A stretch of 64,000 nt of DNA from Pontibacter deserti (GTDB taxonomy: Bacteria; Bacteroidota; Bacteroidia; Cytophagales; Hymenobacteraceae), in assembly GCF_023630255.1 (NCBI RefSeq), contig NZ_JALPRS010000001.1, positions 248,001 to 312,000 of the forward strand, given 5' to 3'. The notes under the pieces are model-generated. The model did no database searches. It had not been told where the DNA came from and saw only the letters and a list, made by a program, of their open reading frames with translations. Within the stretch, counting starts at the first letter, position 1. Every line of letters starts with the position of its first letter. Positions 1 through 9,840 of the stretch are shown in pieces. A program made the translations under genes and the position numbers.

Positions 1-201
1 CTGCAGCAAAAGATACTAGCCAAAGCAATAGACAACGCTAAAGCAAAGCTTGATTTCCTGAAAGGTGGCAGGCCTGGAAGCAGGTACGAAATCGTAAGTA
101 TAGAAGAACTGGATAACCTGCAACCCTACGGCCCCGACTACTTTGACTTTAACCGCCGCATGGTTGCCCGCGTGAGGGTAAAAGCCCGCCTTATAGACTA
201 A
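1..201 (+). CDS. C-terminal end of a truncated gene, possibly SIMPL/DUF541 family
   Basis: An open frame enters from the left edge and stops at TAA 199-201, giving 66 visible residues that end in RVKARLID. The segment reads as an amphipathic helix with the pattern AIDNAKAKLD, followed by a tyrosine-rich stretch and a final beta-strand alternating V/R/A. That layout resembles the end of SIMPL-domain (DUF541, YggE-like) periplasmic proteins, but the fragment is too short for a firm family call. The start and most of the protein lie outside the window. A hairpin follows 27 bp after the stop, consistent with this being the last gene of its transcript. Confidence 0.5.
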   Translation: MQQKILAKAIDNAKAKLDFLKGGRPGSRYEIVSIEELDNLQPYGPDYFDFNRRMVARVRVKARLID

Positions 202-227
202 TCTTATTTTCCTGTTTTTAATTGCCG

Positions 228-257
228 GAGGGCTGCCAGCACAAGTTGGCAGCTCTT
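228..257 (+). terminator. Probable terminator of the truncated gene
   Basis: CTGCCA (233-238) pairs with TGGCAG (247-252), with partial extension outward and a T-rich run after it. The stem is imperfect, so this is weaker than the other terminators in the window. Confidence 0.45.
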
Positions 258-278
258 TGTGTTTTATGCGGTATAAAG

Positions 279-312
279 TTGATAAACAGGCACTAATACA
301 GGTATAATTTTG
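279..312 (+). promoter_or_regulatory. Possible gyrB promoter (Bacteroidota -33/-7 type)
   Basis: TAATTTTG at 305-312 matches the Bacteroidota -7 element TAnnTTTG. A TTG lies at 279-281 but the 23-nt spacing is slightly long for the usual 19-21. It would give a 5' leader of about 135 nt before gyrB. Confidence 0.3.
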
Positions 313-446
313 TTGCTATATAGTTGCTGTTGCGTCATGGCAAAGTATAAACCTTACTGCTTGTAGCGCCAGTGGTTTTTAGCCACTGAAAGTATAGCAT
401 AATCGAAATAAAAGTGGTAATTTTACCTACTAATCTACCTTATTAA

Positions 447-2408
<1,962 letters not shown>

Positions 2409-2426
2409 GTACTTTATCAATAATTT

Positions 2427-2466
2427 AAAAGCCGGCTATACTTCTAAAGTATAGCCGGCTTTTTTG
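2427..2466 (+). terminator. gyrB terminator with perfect 17-bp stem
   Basis: Arms at 2427-2443 and 2447-2463 are exact reverse complements around a 3-nt loop CTA and continue into a T run. The inner ends of the arms are the heptamer TATACTT and its complement AAGTATA, the motif over-represented across the window. Confidence 0.92.
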
Positions 2467-2584
2467 TTGGTACTGCATAAGATTAAATGCAGAATTAATG
2501 TATATTCAAGTTGAGTAATTTTAGGATATGCATTTATACTTACGCCTATAGTGCAGATAAGCGTATGTTTTTGTTTATCTACTA

Positions 2585-2592
2585 GTTAGCAC
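2585..2592 (+). repeat. Putative left cassette junction (GTTAGCAC)
   Basis: GTTAGCAC here is identical to the right end of the attC-like element at 3229-3296. In integrons each cassette begins with the TTRRRY half of such a core site, so this copy can mark the left border of the first cassette. A matching GCTAAC box is not visible to its left, as expected if this end derives from a non-attC site. Confidence 0.4.
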
Positions 2593-2608
2593 TCATAGAA
2601 ATTCATAA

Positions 2609-3220
2609 ATGAAGAAAAGTTGTTTACTGGTTTCACTCCTGGTTTTATGCTTAGGGTGTGCTAATGATACGAATGATATTCAGGCTAATGAAACTACTTC
2701 TGAAAGAGTAGCAGCTGAGTCAGAAATTTTAAGTAATGACAGCTCAAGAGGCCGAAATGATGAGCAGAAAGACATGCTCGCAGAATTCAAATTGTTAAAA
2801 CAACAGATTGAAAGTGGCGACTATAGGCAGATTGAAAATTTCCTTAGTCAAATTCAATCTTATGAGGCAAAGCAACCGAGTCAAATGACGGCAGAAGAGA
2901 AATTGAGCTTTCCTCGGCTAACAAAAGATGATTTAGCTGATTTCCTAATGTCCGTCGATATGGACTCCTTGAAGGAAAACAGCAGCTTTGATAAGAGTTA
3001 TTCTTTTCACTCTGCCCCAAAAGAGTATGAGCCAGACAGCGAAGAATGCCCTGATATGCTTCAACTTTCTATAGATAGAGAAAATGAAGGTTTTAGCCTT
3101 CTGCAAAATAACAGCTTCTTAGTTGATGAAACAATTGGCTGTGCAGAGTCATCAACTGTTTATCTCTTTACGGTTGAGAATGGGAATCTTATACTCAAAA
3201 AAATAGATTATGCGGGGTAG
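2609..3220 (+). CDS. Orphan lipoprotein, probable cassette gene 1
   Basis: The 203-residue protein starts with a short signal peptide rich in Leu/Val/Cys and has a lipobox-like end, CLGC, with Cys17 as the likely lipidated residue. It should therefore be exported and membrane-anchored. The rest is polar, Glu/Ser/Asp rich, with a helical stretch around residues 50-90 and a C-terminal part that could form beta-strands (ESSTVYLFTVENGNLILKK). I recognise no family. The gene is visibly A+T richer than gyrB or the genes after 3.9 kb. It is bounded on the left by GTTAGCAC and on the right by an attC-like palindrome. That fits a mobile integron-type cassette carrying a single orphan gene. The ATG at 2609 is chosen because it gives the signal peptide. 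Confidence 0.75.
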   Translation: MKKSCLLVSLLVLCLGCANDTNDIQANETTSERVAAESEILSNDSSRGRNDEQKDMLAEFKLLKQQIESGDYRQIENFLSQIQSYEAKQPSQMTAEEKLSFPRLTKDDLADFLMSVDMDSLKENSSFDKSYSFHSAPKEYEPDSEECPDMLQLSIDRENEGFSLLQNNSFLVDETIGCAESSTVYLFTVENGNLILKKIDYAG

Positions 3221-3228
3221 AACTAAGT

Positions 3229-3296
3229 GTGCTAACCCAGCACAGGCATTAGTCTCGGCTATGCCTCACCCACAGCCTGTCCGAGTCCGTTAGCAC
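3229..3296 (+). repeat. attC-like palindrome 1
   Basis: A 68-bp imperfect palindrome. The outer boxes GTGCTAAC (3229-3236) and GTTAGCAC (3289-3296) are exact reverse complements. An inner ACAGGC (3242-3247) pairs with GCCTGT (3275-3280), and the unpaired centre carries TCGGCTATG and CTCACC. No T run follows, so it is not a standard terminator. The boxes are close to the integron core forms RYYYAAC and GTTRRRY but not exact, and the centre shares words with the second element at 3832-3896. Confidence 0.65.
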
Positions 3297-3309
3297 CCAT
3301 TTCAATCAC

Positions 3310-3819
3310 GTGAATAATAAAATAGAGATACTAAAGTCAAACACGATACTTTTCACAGGAATTGAGTTAGTGAAAGATTCCTTATCGGAGTGGCTGATTG
3401 ATGAAATCTATGAAATTGATGAGAAGAATAAAAATGAGCAGATACTTAAAGATAAGCTGAACTCCAAAGATGATTTAATAAAGCTGAAGGAATTTCTTGA
3501 CAGAGAAATAAAGCATCAGGATGACGCATTATATGACTCTTGCGTTGAGGAACTAAGGGAAATGAAGGAAGATTTGAGGTGGAGCAGTTCAAAAGATGGT
3601 AAATTTATCATAAAGCTGGAGGATTGGGTGCTTGATGCTAGAAACAAGATTTCGAAACAAGGGTGGTACAAGATATTTATCGGTAGAAGCATTATTGATC
3701 CTAAGGAGTTGAACATAGGTGGTTGGGTAAGGAACAATAGGGAGTCTGTTGAGATTAAGGCACAAATAGATTCGTGGGTACCGCCTGTTTCTCCAGGGTA
3801 TATGTTTGAGATAGAATAA
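3310..3819 (+). CDS. Orphan hypothetical protein, probable cassette gene 2
   Basis: A 169-residue soluble protein with a GTG start at 3310. No in-frame ATG lies between the preceding palindrome and this codon. Residues 1-100 are highly charged and helical (many Lys, Glu, Asp, Leu). The C-terminal part has an aromatic, beta-like character ending in SWVPPVSPGYMFEIE. There is no signal peptide, no membrane segment and no family I recognise. The gene fills nearly the whole space between two attC-like palindromes, with 13 bp on its left and 12 bp on its right, the usual geometry of a one-gene integron cassette. Base composition is A+T rich relative to flanking housekeeping genes. Function is unknown. 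Confidence 0.7.
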   Translation: MNNKIEILKSNTILFTGIELVKDSLSEWLIDEIYEIDEKNKNEQILKDKLNSKDDLIKLKEFLDREIKHQDDALYDSCVEELREMKEDLRWSSSKDGKFIIKLEDWVLDARNKISKQGWYKIFIGRSIIDPKELNIGGWVRNNRESVEIKAQIDSWVPPVSPGYMFEIE

Positions 3820-3831
3820 GAAAAAACAATT

Positions 3832-3896
3832 GCTAACCATGTACATGAGCAAAGCTTCGGCTACGTCTTACTCACCTTATGTACCAAGCCGTTAGA
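3832..3896 (+). repeat. attC-like palindrome 2
   Basis: GCTAAC at 3832-3837 is mirrored by GTTAG at 3891-3895. GTACATGAG (3841-3849) pairs with CTC plus ATGTAC (3871-3884) around a five-base bulge, as attC arms often do. The centre contains TTCGGCTACG followed by CTCACC, very similar to the centre of the element at 3229-3296. No T run follows. Confidence 0.6.
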
Positions 3897-3916
3897 AGCC
3901 TTAACCTACCTAAACT

Positions 3917-4417
3917 ATGGAAATAACTTCTATAAAGTCATTTCTGGATTATTATGAGCGTATTCGGGAGCGTACGAACCGGGTGGTGCAGGTGATTCCG
4001 CCGGATAAAATAGACTGGAGCTATAAACCTGGCAAGTTTACGATTGCAGATATTGTAAGGCACATTGCAGCCATAGAGCGTTACATGTATGCCGAAAACG
4101 TACAGGGTAAGCCAAGTTGTTACCACGGTTGCGGAAAAGAACTGGCTGATGGGTATGAGAATATAGTTACTTATTTTAATGCCATGCATCAGGAGTCTGT
4201 AGAGATTTTCAGTAGGCTAAGCGATGAAGACCTGCAGCGAAAATGCGTAACTCCTGGTGGCGGAGAAATTACAACCTGGAAATGGCTACGCGCTATGGTT
4301 GAGCACGAAATTCACCACAGGGCACAGCTCTATATTTACCTGAATATGCTGGATGTGAAAACACCACCAATTTTTGGGTTAACAGCCGAAGAAGTACAGG
4401 CTAATTCGTTAAAATAA
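3917..4417 (+). CDS. DinB-family (putative metal-dependent) protein
   Basis: 166 residues with the four-helix DinB/YfiT layout. Three potential metal-ligand positions are visible: H49 in IVRHIAAIERY and the pair H130 and H133/H134 in VEHEIHHRAQLYIYL near the end of the last helix. DinB-like proteins bind Zn or Ni, and many act as thiol S-transferases (for example bacillithiol transferases). The substrate here cannot be told from sequence. The gene starts just after the second attC-like site but has no such site after it, so it is better read as native flanking DNA. A GNAT gene follows after 20 bp in the same direction and the two may be cotranscribed. Confidence 0.8.
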   Translation: MEITSIKSFLDYYERIRERTNRVVQVIPPDKIDWSYKPGKFTIADIVRHIAAIERYMYAENVQGKPSCYHGCGKELADGYENIVTYFNAMHQESVEIFSRLSDEDLQRKCVTPGGGEITTWKWLRAMVEHEIHHRAQLYIYLNMLDVKTPPIFGLTAEEVQANSLK

Positions 4418-4437
4418 CTTGAAGCAAACTATATTTT

Positions 4438-4989
4438 ATGCACAGCAACTTATCAGTAAGAGAACTCCAGGAGCAGGATATTACACTTATTGCGGATTAC
4501 TGGCTAAAATCTGATTCGGAGCACCTTATAGGTATGGGAGTAGACATGGCTAAACTTCCTACCCGCCAGCAGCTTACCCAAATGCTGCAGGCACAGCTAA
4601 ACGCACCACTCCACGAAAAGCAATCTTACTGTGTTATTTGGGAAGTGGATAGTCAGGCAGTAGGGCACTCTAATATAAACAAGATCATGTTTGGCGAAGA
4701 AGCTTACATGCACCTGCACATGTGGCGCTCAGATATTCGTAAACAGGGGCTAGGTTCAGCGCTTGTAAAAATGTCGTTGCCATACTTCTTCGAGAACCTG
4801 CAGTTAAAAACATTATATTGCGAACCTTATGCATTAAATCCCGCCCCGAACAAAACACTGCAAAAGGTAGGCTTTGAGCTGGAAAAAGAATATATAACCA
4901 TACCCGGTTCCCTTAATTTTGAGCAGCCTGTAAAGCGTTGGCGGTTGAGCTATAGCAAGTATAAATCGCAGCAAGAACAAACAGAGTAA
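4438..4989 (+). CDS. GNAT-family N-acetyltransferase
   Basis: 183 residues. The acetyl-CoA binding signature of the GNAT fold is visible as RKQGLGSALVK (motif A, R/Q-x-x-G-x-G/A) following the beta-strand MHLHMWRSDI. A later NKTLQKVGFELEKEY segment corresponds to motif B. Such enzymes move an acetyl group to an amine of a protein, antibiotic or small molecule; the acceptor is not predictable. It lies 20 bp after the DinB-family gene and is probably in the same transcript. Confidence 0.82.
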   Translation: MHSNLSVRELQEQDITLIADYWLKSDSEHLIGMGVDMAKLPTRQQLTQMLQAQLNAPLHEKQSYCVIWEVDSQAVGHSNINKIMFGEEAYMHLHMWRSDIRKQGLGSALVKMSLPYFFENLQLKTLYCEPYALNPAPNKTLQKVGFELEKEYITIPGSLNFEQPVKRWRLSYSKYKSQQEQTE

Positions 4990-5163
4990 TTACTTTAACT
5001 TAATAGTTAGGTATAACAGAACTTACCTCAGAGTTTAATAAAGTTTTGGTAGCGCAGGCGGTGACTAATACTGATAAAAATATATTCTCTGGCAGCAGTG
5101 GCATTCAACCGGATATTTAGTAGCATTGCACCAAAAAACCAAAACTTGAAATAAGTTTAATTC

Positions 5164-5814
5164 ATGAAAAATTTGAAGGCTGCTCTTATAGTTCTGGCCT
5201 GTTCATTTTTTTATCCGGCTATTGTTAGTGCTCAGGTAGATCTGTCTCTTAAAGCCCGTGGTACCGGGTTTTATGGGAAGTTCGGGCAAACCTATGCTGC
5301 CATTGGGTATGAGCCGGGTATAACTATAAAACCTTCGGTGAGTAAGCCTTGGGCAGGAGGCGTAAGCTATTCTAAAAATATTCTGGGTTACGATGCAAAT
5401 TCCAATCTGGAAGCAGATATGAACCTGGTTACCTTTCATTTAGGTGGGAAAGGATCAATAGGTAAGTACGTACATCCGTTTGCTTATGCTTTACTGGGTT
5501 TCCGTTTCATGAGTTATGACAATGATGATATTGCAACTGATGATGATCCCTTATTCACGTCGTTTTCGCTAGGGTATGGCACCAGGGCCGGTTTGCAGAT
5601 CGGTAGTGGTAAATGGCGTTTTGAAGGAAGTATAGAATTTCTGACCGGCACCAGATCCAGGTATTTAACACCGGAATCTTTCGAGAAAGCAGCAGACTCA
5701 GGCCAAAGCTATCGCGACTTTACATATCGCTCCCCAATCATGGGCTTATCAGTAGGTGCAGGTGTTGCCTACGTATTCAGCTGGAGTAGCCTTCAATCTG
5801 ACCTCGACGAGTAA
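5164..5814 (+). CDS. Small outer-membrane beta-barrel protein
   Basis: 216 residues starting with a clear signal peptide (MKNLKAALIVLACSFFYPAIVSAQ, cleavage after the AQ region). The mature part alternates polar and hydrophobic residues with many Gly and aromatic residues, for example LGYGTRAGLQIGSGKWRFEGSIEF and a final GLSVGAGVAYVFSW. This is the pattern of an 8-strand porin-like barrel of the Bacteroidota outer membrane. The chain ends in SDLDE rather than in Phe, so the last strand is not quite terminal. A terminator lies 29 bp after the stop. No substrate can be inferred. Confidence 0.7.
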   Translation: MKNLKAALIVLACSFFYPAIVSAQVDLSLKARGTGFYGKFGQTYAAIGYEPGITIKPSVSKPWAGGVSYSKNILGYDANSNLEADMNLVTFHLGGKGSIGKYVHPFAYALLGFRFMSYDNDDIATDDDPLFTSFSLGYGTRAGLQIGSGKWRFEGSIEFLTGTRSRYLTPESFEKAADSGQSYRDFTYRSPIMGLSVGAGVAYVFSWSSLQSDLDE

Positions 5815-5842
5815 GTATAATTTCTTATAATATGATATCGTG

Positions 5843-5871
5843 AAAGACCAGCTGTAATGGCTGGTCTTTTT
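5843..5871 (+). terminator. Terminator after the barrel gene
   Basis: AAAGACCAGC (5843-5852) pairs exactly with GCTGGTCTTT (5860-5869) around a 7-nt loop, followed by T residues. Confidence 0.9.
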
Positions 5872-5949
5872 GTTTAAATGCAATTACTTGCTAATTAGGT
5901 GTCTGCACTTACGCCCGCCCATCTTTCACAACATCTAATTTTGGGTTTA

Positions 5950-5980
5950 CCATTTTATATAATGGGTTAACCATTTAATG
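5950..5980 (+). promoter_or_regulatory. Repeated CCATT/AATGG half-sites upstream of an orphan lipoprotein
   Basis: CCATT (5950-5954), AATGG (5961-5965), CCATT (5971-5975) and a partial AATG (5977-5980) alternate in orientation. They lie about 120-150 bp before the gene at 6099. The arrangement could be an operator, but no regulator is known. Confidence 0.25.
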
Positions 5981-6098
5981 TATAGGAATCATAAAATAAA
6001 CCATCTTAATTTATAACATGGTACTTAAGTTATGTGTATTATAAATTTATTGTGCTATTGATGAGCTAAACTTTATTTATAAACCTAATTGCTACACC

Positions 6099-7103
6099 AT
6101 GACTAAACCTATTAAACACTTAATTTTTACGGGATCAATGATCTTATTTATGGCAGGCTGTAATACTGAGGAAGATGCAGTAAAGCCTTTAGCCACCTCT
6201 AACCAGGAAGAATTAGTTGGATGGACTGACGCAGTTTGCAACTTAATACAAAGTTTTGGCGCGACAGCCTCACCTGGTTTAGTTACCACTGTAGAAGAAA
6301 ATGGTGCTTTAATGCACGTAACTACGCAACGGCGGGCAAGTAACGGGAAGTACTTGCCTGAAACGCATGCTATGTTGGTTGGTGGAAGGGAAACACCGGA
6401 GTTGATTGGTTTTATGGATGCAATAGTTTTGGGGGTAAGCAACATGCTTACTGTACCCAATGAATCTGGCGACGGAATTAACCAGACAGGAGGTCGTATA
6501 ATAATTGATTTTACTCCTTCAGGCTCCGCGACTGTCAGGGATATGATCTTGACAGATATTGATACAGACGAGAAAGGCTCTAAAATAGAGTTGTTCAGCA
6601 ATACAGGGCAATTATTATTGTCAAAAGAAATACCTGTTACCGGAGATAAAAACCCATTATTTGTAAGTCTGGAAAATGTACCAGGCGTAGCAAAAGCTAT
6701 TGTAACGTTTGGTGATAAGCGGTCCTTGAATGGTTCCGGTGCGATAGCCAGAATACAAATGTGTGTTGAAGGAGCAGGGCGTTGCGTAAGTCTCTGTTCA
6801 GCTCCTGTAAACAAGCTGTGGTTACAGTATGTAGGTACAAGACCAATTAATGTAAAAGCAAGAATGGGTACCGAATCCTTGATGAACGGCAATGGAATGA
6901 AACCTGGAACTATGTTTAAAATAGAGCATGGATCGGATCTAAGAAACACTTTAACTCTAGAAACCAATCGTAAAGATGTACCTGCTGTATCACTTACCTG
7001 TGGTGATAACGGACAATTAAGTTTGTCAGGTGATAATGATCTTTTCAGAGTGGTAGACGCCAGAAGTTCTAACTATAGTTATCCGCTGTGCCTGCAGGAA
7101 TAA
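6099..7103 (+). CDS. Orphan lipoprotein
   Basis: 334 residues with a lipoprotein signal: a basic start, the hydrophobic stretch LIFTGSMILFMAGC and a lipobox MAGC with the lipidated Cys near residue 22. It should sit in a cell-envelope membrane. The mature part has beta-rich character and short segments such as GSGAIARIQMCVEGAGRCVSLC, with a small cluster of Cys residues that could form disulfides. No known domain is recognised. The gene is monocistronic, with A+T-rich DNA in front and a hairpin terminator behind. A long open frame on the opposite strand is taken as a shadow because this strand has the signal peptide. Confidence 0.7.
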   Translation: MTKPIKHLIFTGSMILFMAGCNTEEDAVKPLATSNQEELVGWTDAVCNLIQSFGATASPGLVTTVEENGALMHVTTQRRASNGKYLPETHAMLVGGRETPELIGFMDAIVLGVSNMLTVPNESGDGINQTGGRIIIDFTPSGSATVRDMILTDIDTDEKGSKIELFSNTGQLLLSKEIPVTGDKNPLFVSLENVPGVAKAIVTFGDKRSLNGSGAIARIQMCVEGAGRCVSLCSAPVNKLWLQYVGTRPINVKARMGTESLMNGNGMKPGTMFKIEHGSDLRNTLTLETNRKDVPAVSLTCGDNGQLSLSGDNDLFRVVDARSSNYSYPLCLQE

Positions 7104-7126
7104 CAGCATGTATGTGGATTGAATGG

Positions 7127-7165
7127 AACAGCACTTTCTTAAGCAGGAGGTGCTGTTTCTTTTGT
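7127..7165 (+). terminator. Terminator after the orphan lipoprotein
   Basis: AACAGCAC (7127-7134) pairs with GTGCTGTT (7150-7157), followed by a T-rich run. Confidence 0.75.
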
Positions 7166-7237
7166 TTTTCATACTTAGAGAAAGCAACAGGTTAAGTCAA
7201 TCCTTAAAAGAATTAGAATCAGGCCTTCAGATTTACA

Positions 7238-7256
7238 CAAATTGTTATACAATTTG
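7238..7256. promoter_or_regulatory. Inverted repeat upstream of ppk
   Basis: CAAATTG (7238-7244) and CAATTTG (7250-7256) are exact reverse complements with 5 nt between them, about 115 bp before the ppk ATG. A dimeric regulator site or a promoter-region hairpin is possible. Confidence 0.3.
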
Positions 7257-7370
7257 ATTAACAAAAATTATCTTAGCATTTAAGCAACTAAATATATTTT
7301 ACAGCATATATAAGCTTAGGCAGGTTTGTTAAATAATAACAGCTGCCGTCCTTTAAATCACCCTGAGAAC

Positions 7371-9473
7371 ATGCTTATAAATAAGGTTTCTGACCAGATA
7401 AAGAAAAGTAAATACATTAGCCGCGACCTGAGCTGGCTGCGCTTTAATTACCGTGTACTCGACCAGGCCCGCGACACTAATAAATCTATTTTCGACAGGC
7501 TGAAGTTTCTCGCCATTACATCCTCTAACCTGGATGAATTCTTTATGATCCGGGTGGGCAGCTTGTACAACTACATCGACTATGGTAAAGAGCGACTGGA
7601 TTATTCAGGGTTGCGTGAACTGCCTTTCCGTAAAAAGCTTTTAGATTACTCGCACCGCTTTGTGAACGACCAGTACCTGACCTACAACAACGAGCTGAAG
7701 CCGCTTTTCGAGAAGCATGGTTTTGATGTGCTGATGGTTGGCGAACTGACCGAGATTGAGCAAAAGAAAGTAGACTCATACTTTAAGAATACTATTTTCC
7801 CGTTGCTTACGCCCATGGTATTTGATAACTACCATGGTTTCCCGTTGCTGATGAACCAACTGCTTACCTTTGGCGTGGTTACCCGCACCGACGATGAACA
7901 GAAGGCACAGGACCGTTTAACCTTTGTACAGATACCACAGAACCTGGCGCGTTTCTACGAGATCAACCGGAAGGACAAAATCATATTTGTGCCAATTGAG
8001 GAGATTATCCGCTGGAAGATAAAGAAGCTGTTCCGCAATGTGGAGATCGTATCGGTTAACCTGTTCCGGATTACGCGTAACGGCGATTTCACATTGGAAG
8101 AATCAGATGATATTGATGCTGACTTTGTACAGGAAATTAAATCTAAGCTGAAAACCCGTAAGAAAGGCCGCGTTGTACGTGTGGAAGTGGAGCGGAATCC
8201 ATCAGCTTTTATGATGAAGATTCTGAAGGAGCGTTGGATCATAGATAATGCGAACGTTTTCACCATCAACAGCCTGATAGACCTGCGGGCACTTTGGCAG
8301 ATCATCAACCACAGGCAATTTAAAGAAAGATGTTTTAAGCAGCCGTCATCGGTGATGCCTTTGAGCCTGCCAAGTGATGGCATCGACCTGTTCCAGTACC
8401 TGAAAGAGCACGATGTGTTGCTGCATCACCCGTACAACAGCATGGAGCCCGTAGTGCAGCTATTGGAGCGTGCCGCCGAAGACCCCTATGTGTTGGGTAT
8501 AAAGCAAACTATTTACAGGTTAGCAGACCAAAGCCGGGTTACAGCTGCTCTGTTAAAAGCTGCTGAAAATGGTAAGCACGTATCGGTGTTGTTTGAGGTG
8601 AAAGCCCGCTTTGATGAAGAGCGCAACCTGCGCGAAGGGGAGAAGCTGGAGAAGGCCGGATGCTTTGTGATCTATGGTATCAGCAAGTATAAAACGCATA
8701 CCAAAATGATGATGATCATACGGAAGGAAGGGGAGAAGGTAACGCGTTATGTACACATTGGAAGTGGTAATTATAACGAGCAAACAGCCCGCCTGTACTC
8801 TGATGTTAGTTTACTAAGTACTGACGAAGTATATGCACACGATGTGTCGGAATTTTTTAATGTAATTACCGGTCATTCGCGTCCGAATGAGTATAAATCG
8901 CTGATGACATCTCCGAAAGGGTTGCGTAGCCAGTTGATAGAACTCATCCGGAACGAAGCCCGCAATGCCAAACGAGGGTTTAAGAGCGGTATCGTTATCA
9001 AGATAAATTCCCTGGAAGACAAAGAAGTAATGGACGAATTTTATAAGGCATCTAAAGCAGGTGTTCCTATAAAACTGATCGTTCGTGGCATCTGCTGTCT
9101 GCGCCCGGGCCGTGAAGACCTAAGCGAGAATATATTTGTAAAATCTATAGTTGGGGAATACCTGGAGCACAGCAGAATCTACTATTTCCATAACAGCGGC
9201 GATCCGAAAGTATACAGCGGTAGTGCCGACGTAATGGTGCGTAGTTTCGATAGAAGGATAGAAGCGTTGTTCCTGATCCTAAATGAAGAATTGAAACGTG
9301 AGGCCATCACCATTCTGCACTATAACCTCTTGGATAACTATAACTCATACATTATGCGCGAAGACGGTACTTATGTAAAAAGACGCCCGGCGGCCGGAGA
9401 AGATGTTATCGATATCCATAAAGTGTTCTACAACCGAAGCATCTACGAACATGCAGATATAGAGCTGGTATAA
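7371..9473 (+). CDS. ppk1: Polyphosphate kinase 1
   Basis: PPK1 reversibly transfers the gamma phosphate of ATP to inorganic polyphosphate chains. The protein has the N-terminal helical domain (YISRDLSWLRFNYRVLDQA), the head domain and two phospholipase-D-like C-terminal domains. The autophosphorylated His is H443 in KTHTKMMMI, followed by YVHIGSGNYNEQTARLYSD. The second His motif is in IYYFHNSGDPKVYSGSADVM. About 700 residues is the family's usual size. The frame stays open back to a TTG at 7326, but the ATG at 7371 is preferred because the extra 15 residues lack family character. A ppx/gppA-like gene converges from the other side of a 690-bp gap, so polyphosphate synthesis and breakdown genes are neighbours. 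Confidence 0.95.
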   Translation: MLINKVSDQIKKSKYISRDLSWLRFNYRVLDQARDTNKSIFDRLKFLAITSSNLDEFFMIRVGSLYNYIDYGKERLDYSGLRELPFRKKLLDYSHRFVNDQYLTYNNELKPLFEKHGFDVLMVGELTEIEQKKVDSYFKNTIFPLLTPMVFDNYHGFPLLMNQLLTFGVVTRTDDEQKAQDRLTFVQIPQNLARFYEINRKDKIIFVPIEEIIRWKIKKLFRNVEIVSVNLFRITRNGDFTLEESDDIDADFVQEIKSKLKTRKKGRVVRVEVERNPSAFMMKILKERWIIDNANVFTINSLIDLRALWQIINHRQFKERCFKQPSSVMPLSLPSDGIDLFQYLKEHDVLLHHPYNSMEPVVQLLERAAEDPYVLGIKQTIYRLADQSRVTAALLKAAENGKHVSVLFEVKARFDEERNLREGEKLEKAGCFVIYGISKYKTHTKMMMIIRKEGEKVTRYVHIGSGNYNEQTARLYSDVSLLSTDEVYAHDVSEFFNVITGHSRPNEYKSLMTSPKGLRSQLIELIRNEARNAKRGFKSGIVIKINSLEDKEVMDEFYKASKAGVPIKLIVRGICCLRPGREDLSENIFVKSIVGEYLEHSRIYYFHNSGDPKVYSGSADVMVRSFDRRIEALFLILNEELKREAITILHYNLLDNYNSYIMREDGTYVKRRPAAGEDVIDIHKVFYNRSIYEHADIELV

Positions 9474-9497
9474 AAGCCATCCAGACGATCAGTTTAT

Positions 9498-9522
9498 AAA
9501 AGGTAGCTTGTCTACCTTTTTT
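9498..9522 (+). terminator. ppk terminator
   Basis: AAAAGGTAG (9498-9506) pairs exactly with CTACCTTTT (9512-9520) around CTTGT, followed by more T residues. Confidence 0.88.
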
Positions 9523-9728
9523 GCTTTTCGGAGGTATGAGGTTTGTTTTATAGTTGTTGTTGATCCAACAACCCCTTTATCCCCTCCTTGTCTAATGCGG
9601 GGAGTTTTACAGTCGTTGCTATAGTTTGTATTATAGTTTCATAGTTGGTGTTTCAACACCCCTATAGTCCCCTCAAGGGGACACTTCTGTTATTGCTATA
9701 GTTAAACATATAGTTCTATAGTTACAGA

Positions 9729-9754
9729 AACGGACAGGTCGCGACCTGTCCGTT
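9729..9754. repeat. 26-bp perfect palindrome
   Basis: A loopless perfect palindrome centred on TCGCGA. Each half is AACGGACAGGTCG or its complement. It has no adjacent T run and lies in non-coding DNA between convergent genes, as dispersed palindromic repeats often do. Confidence 0.75.
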
Positions 9755-9840
9755 CGGAAATACACTGTAGGAAATGCTAAAAGCTATACTAGTACATGTA
9801 ACCATAGTAGCTACTATCGAACTGATCTCAGTCTTTGGGT

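Noticed and set aside
3229..3896. Reading the two palindromes as ordinary transcription terminators
   Set aside because: Neither has a T run, both have bulges and unpaired centres, and their boxes and centres match each other.
6092..6967. 291-residue open frame opposite the orphan lipoprotein
   Set aside because: It has no signal, family or convincing start, while the plus strand has a lipobox and a terminator.
7326..7370. Upstream TTG start for ppk
   Set aside because: The added residues lack family character and the ATG at 7371 gives the expected N-terminus.
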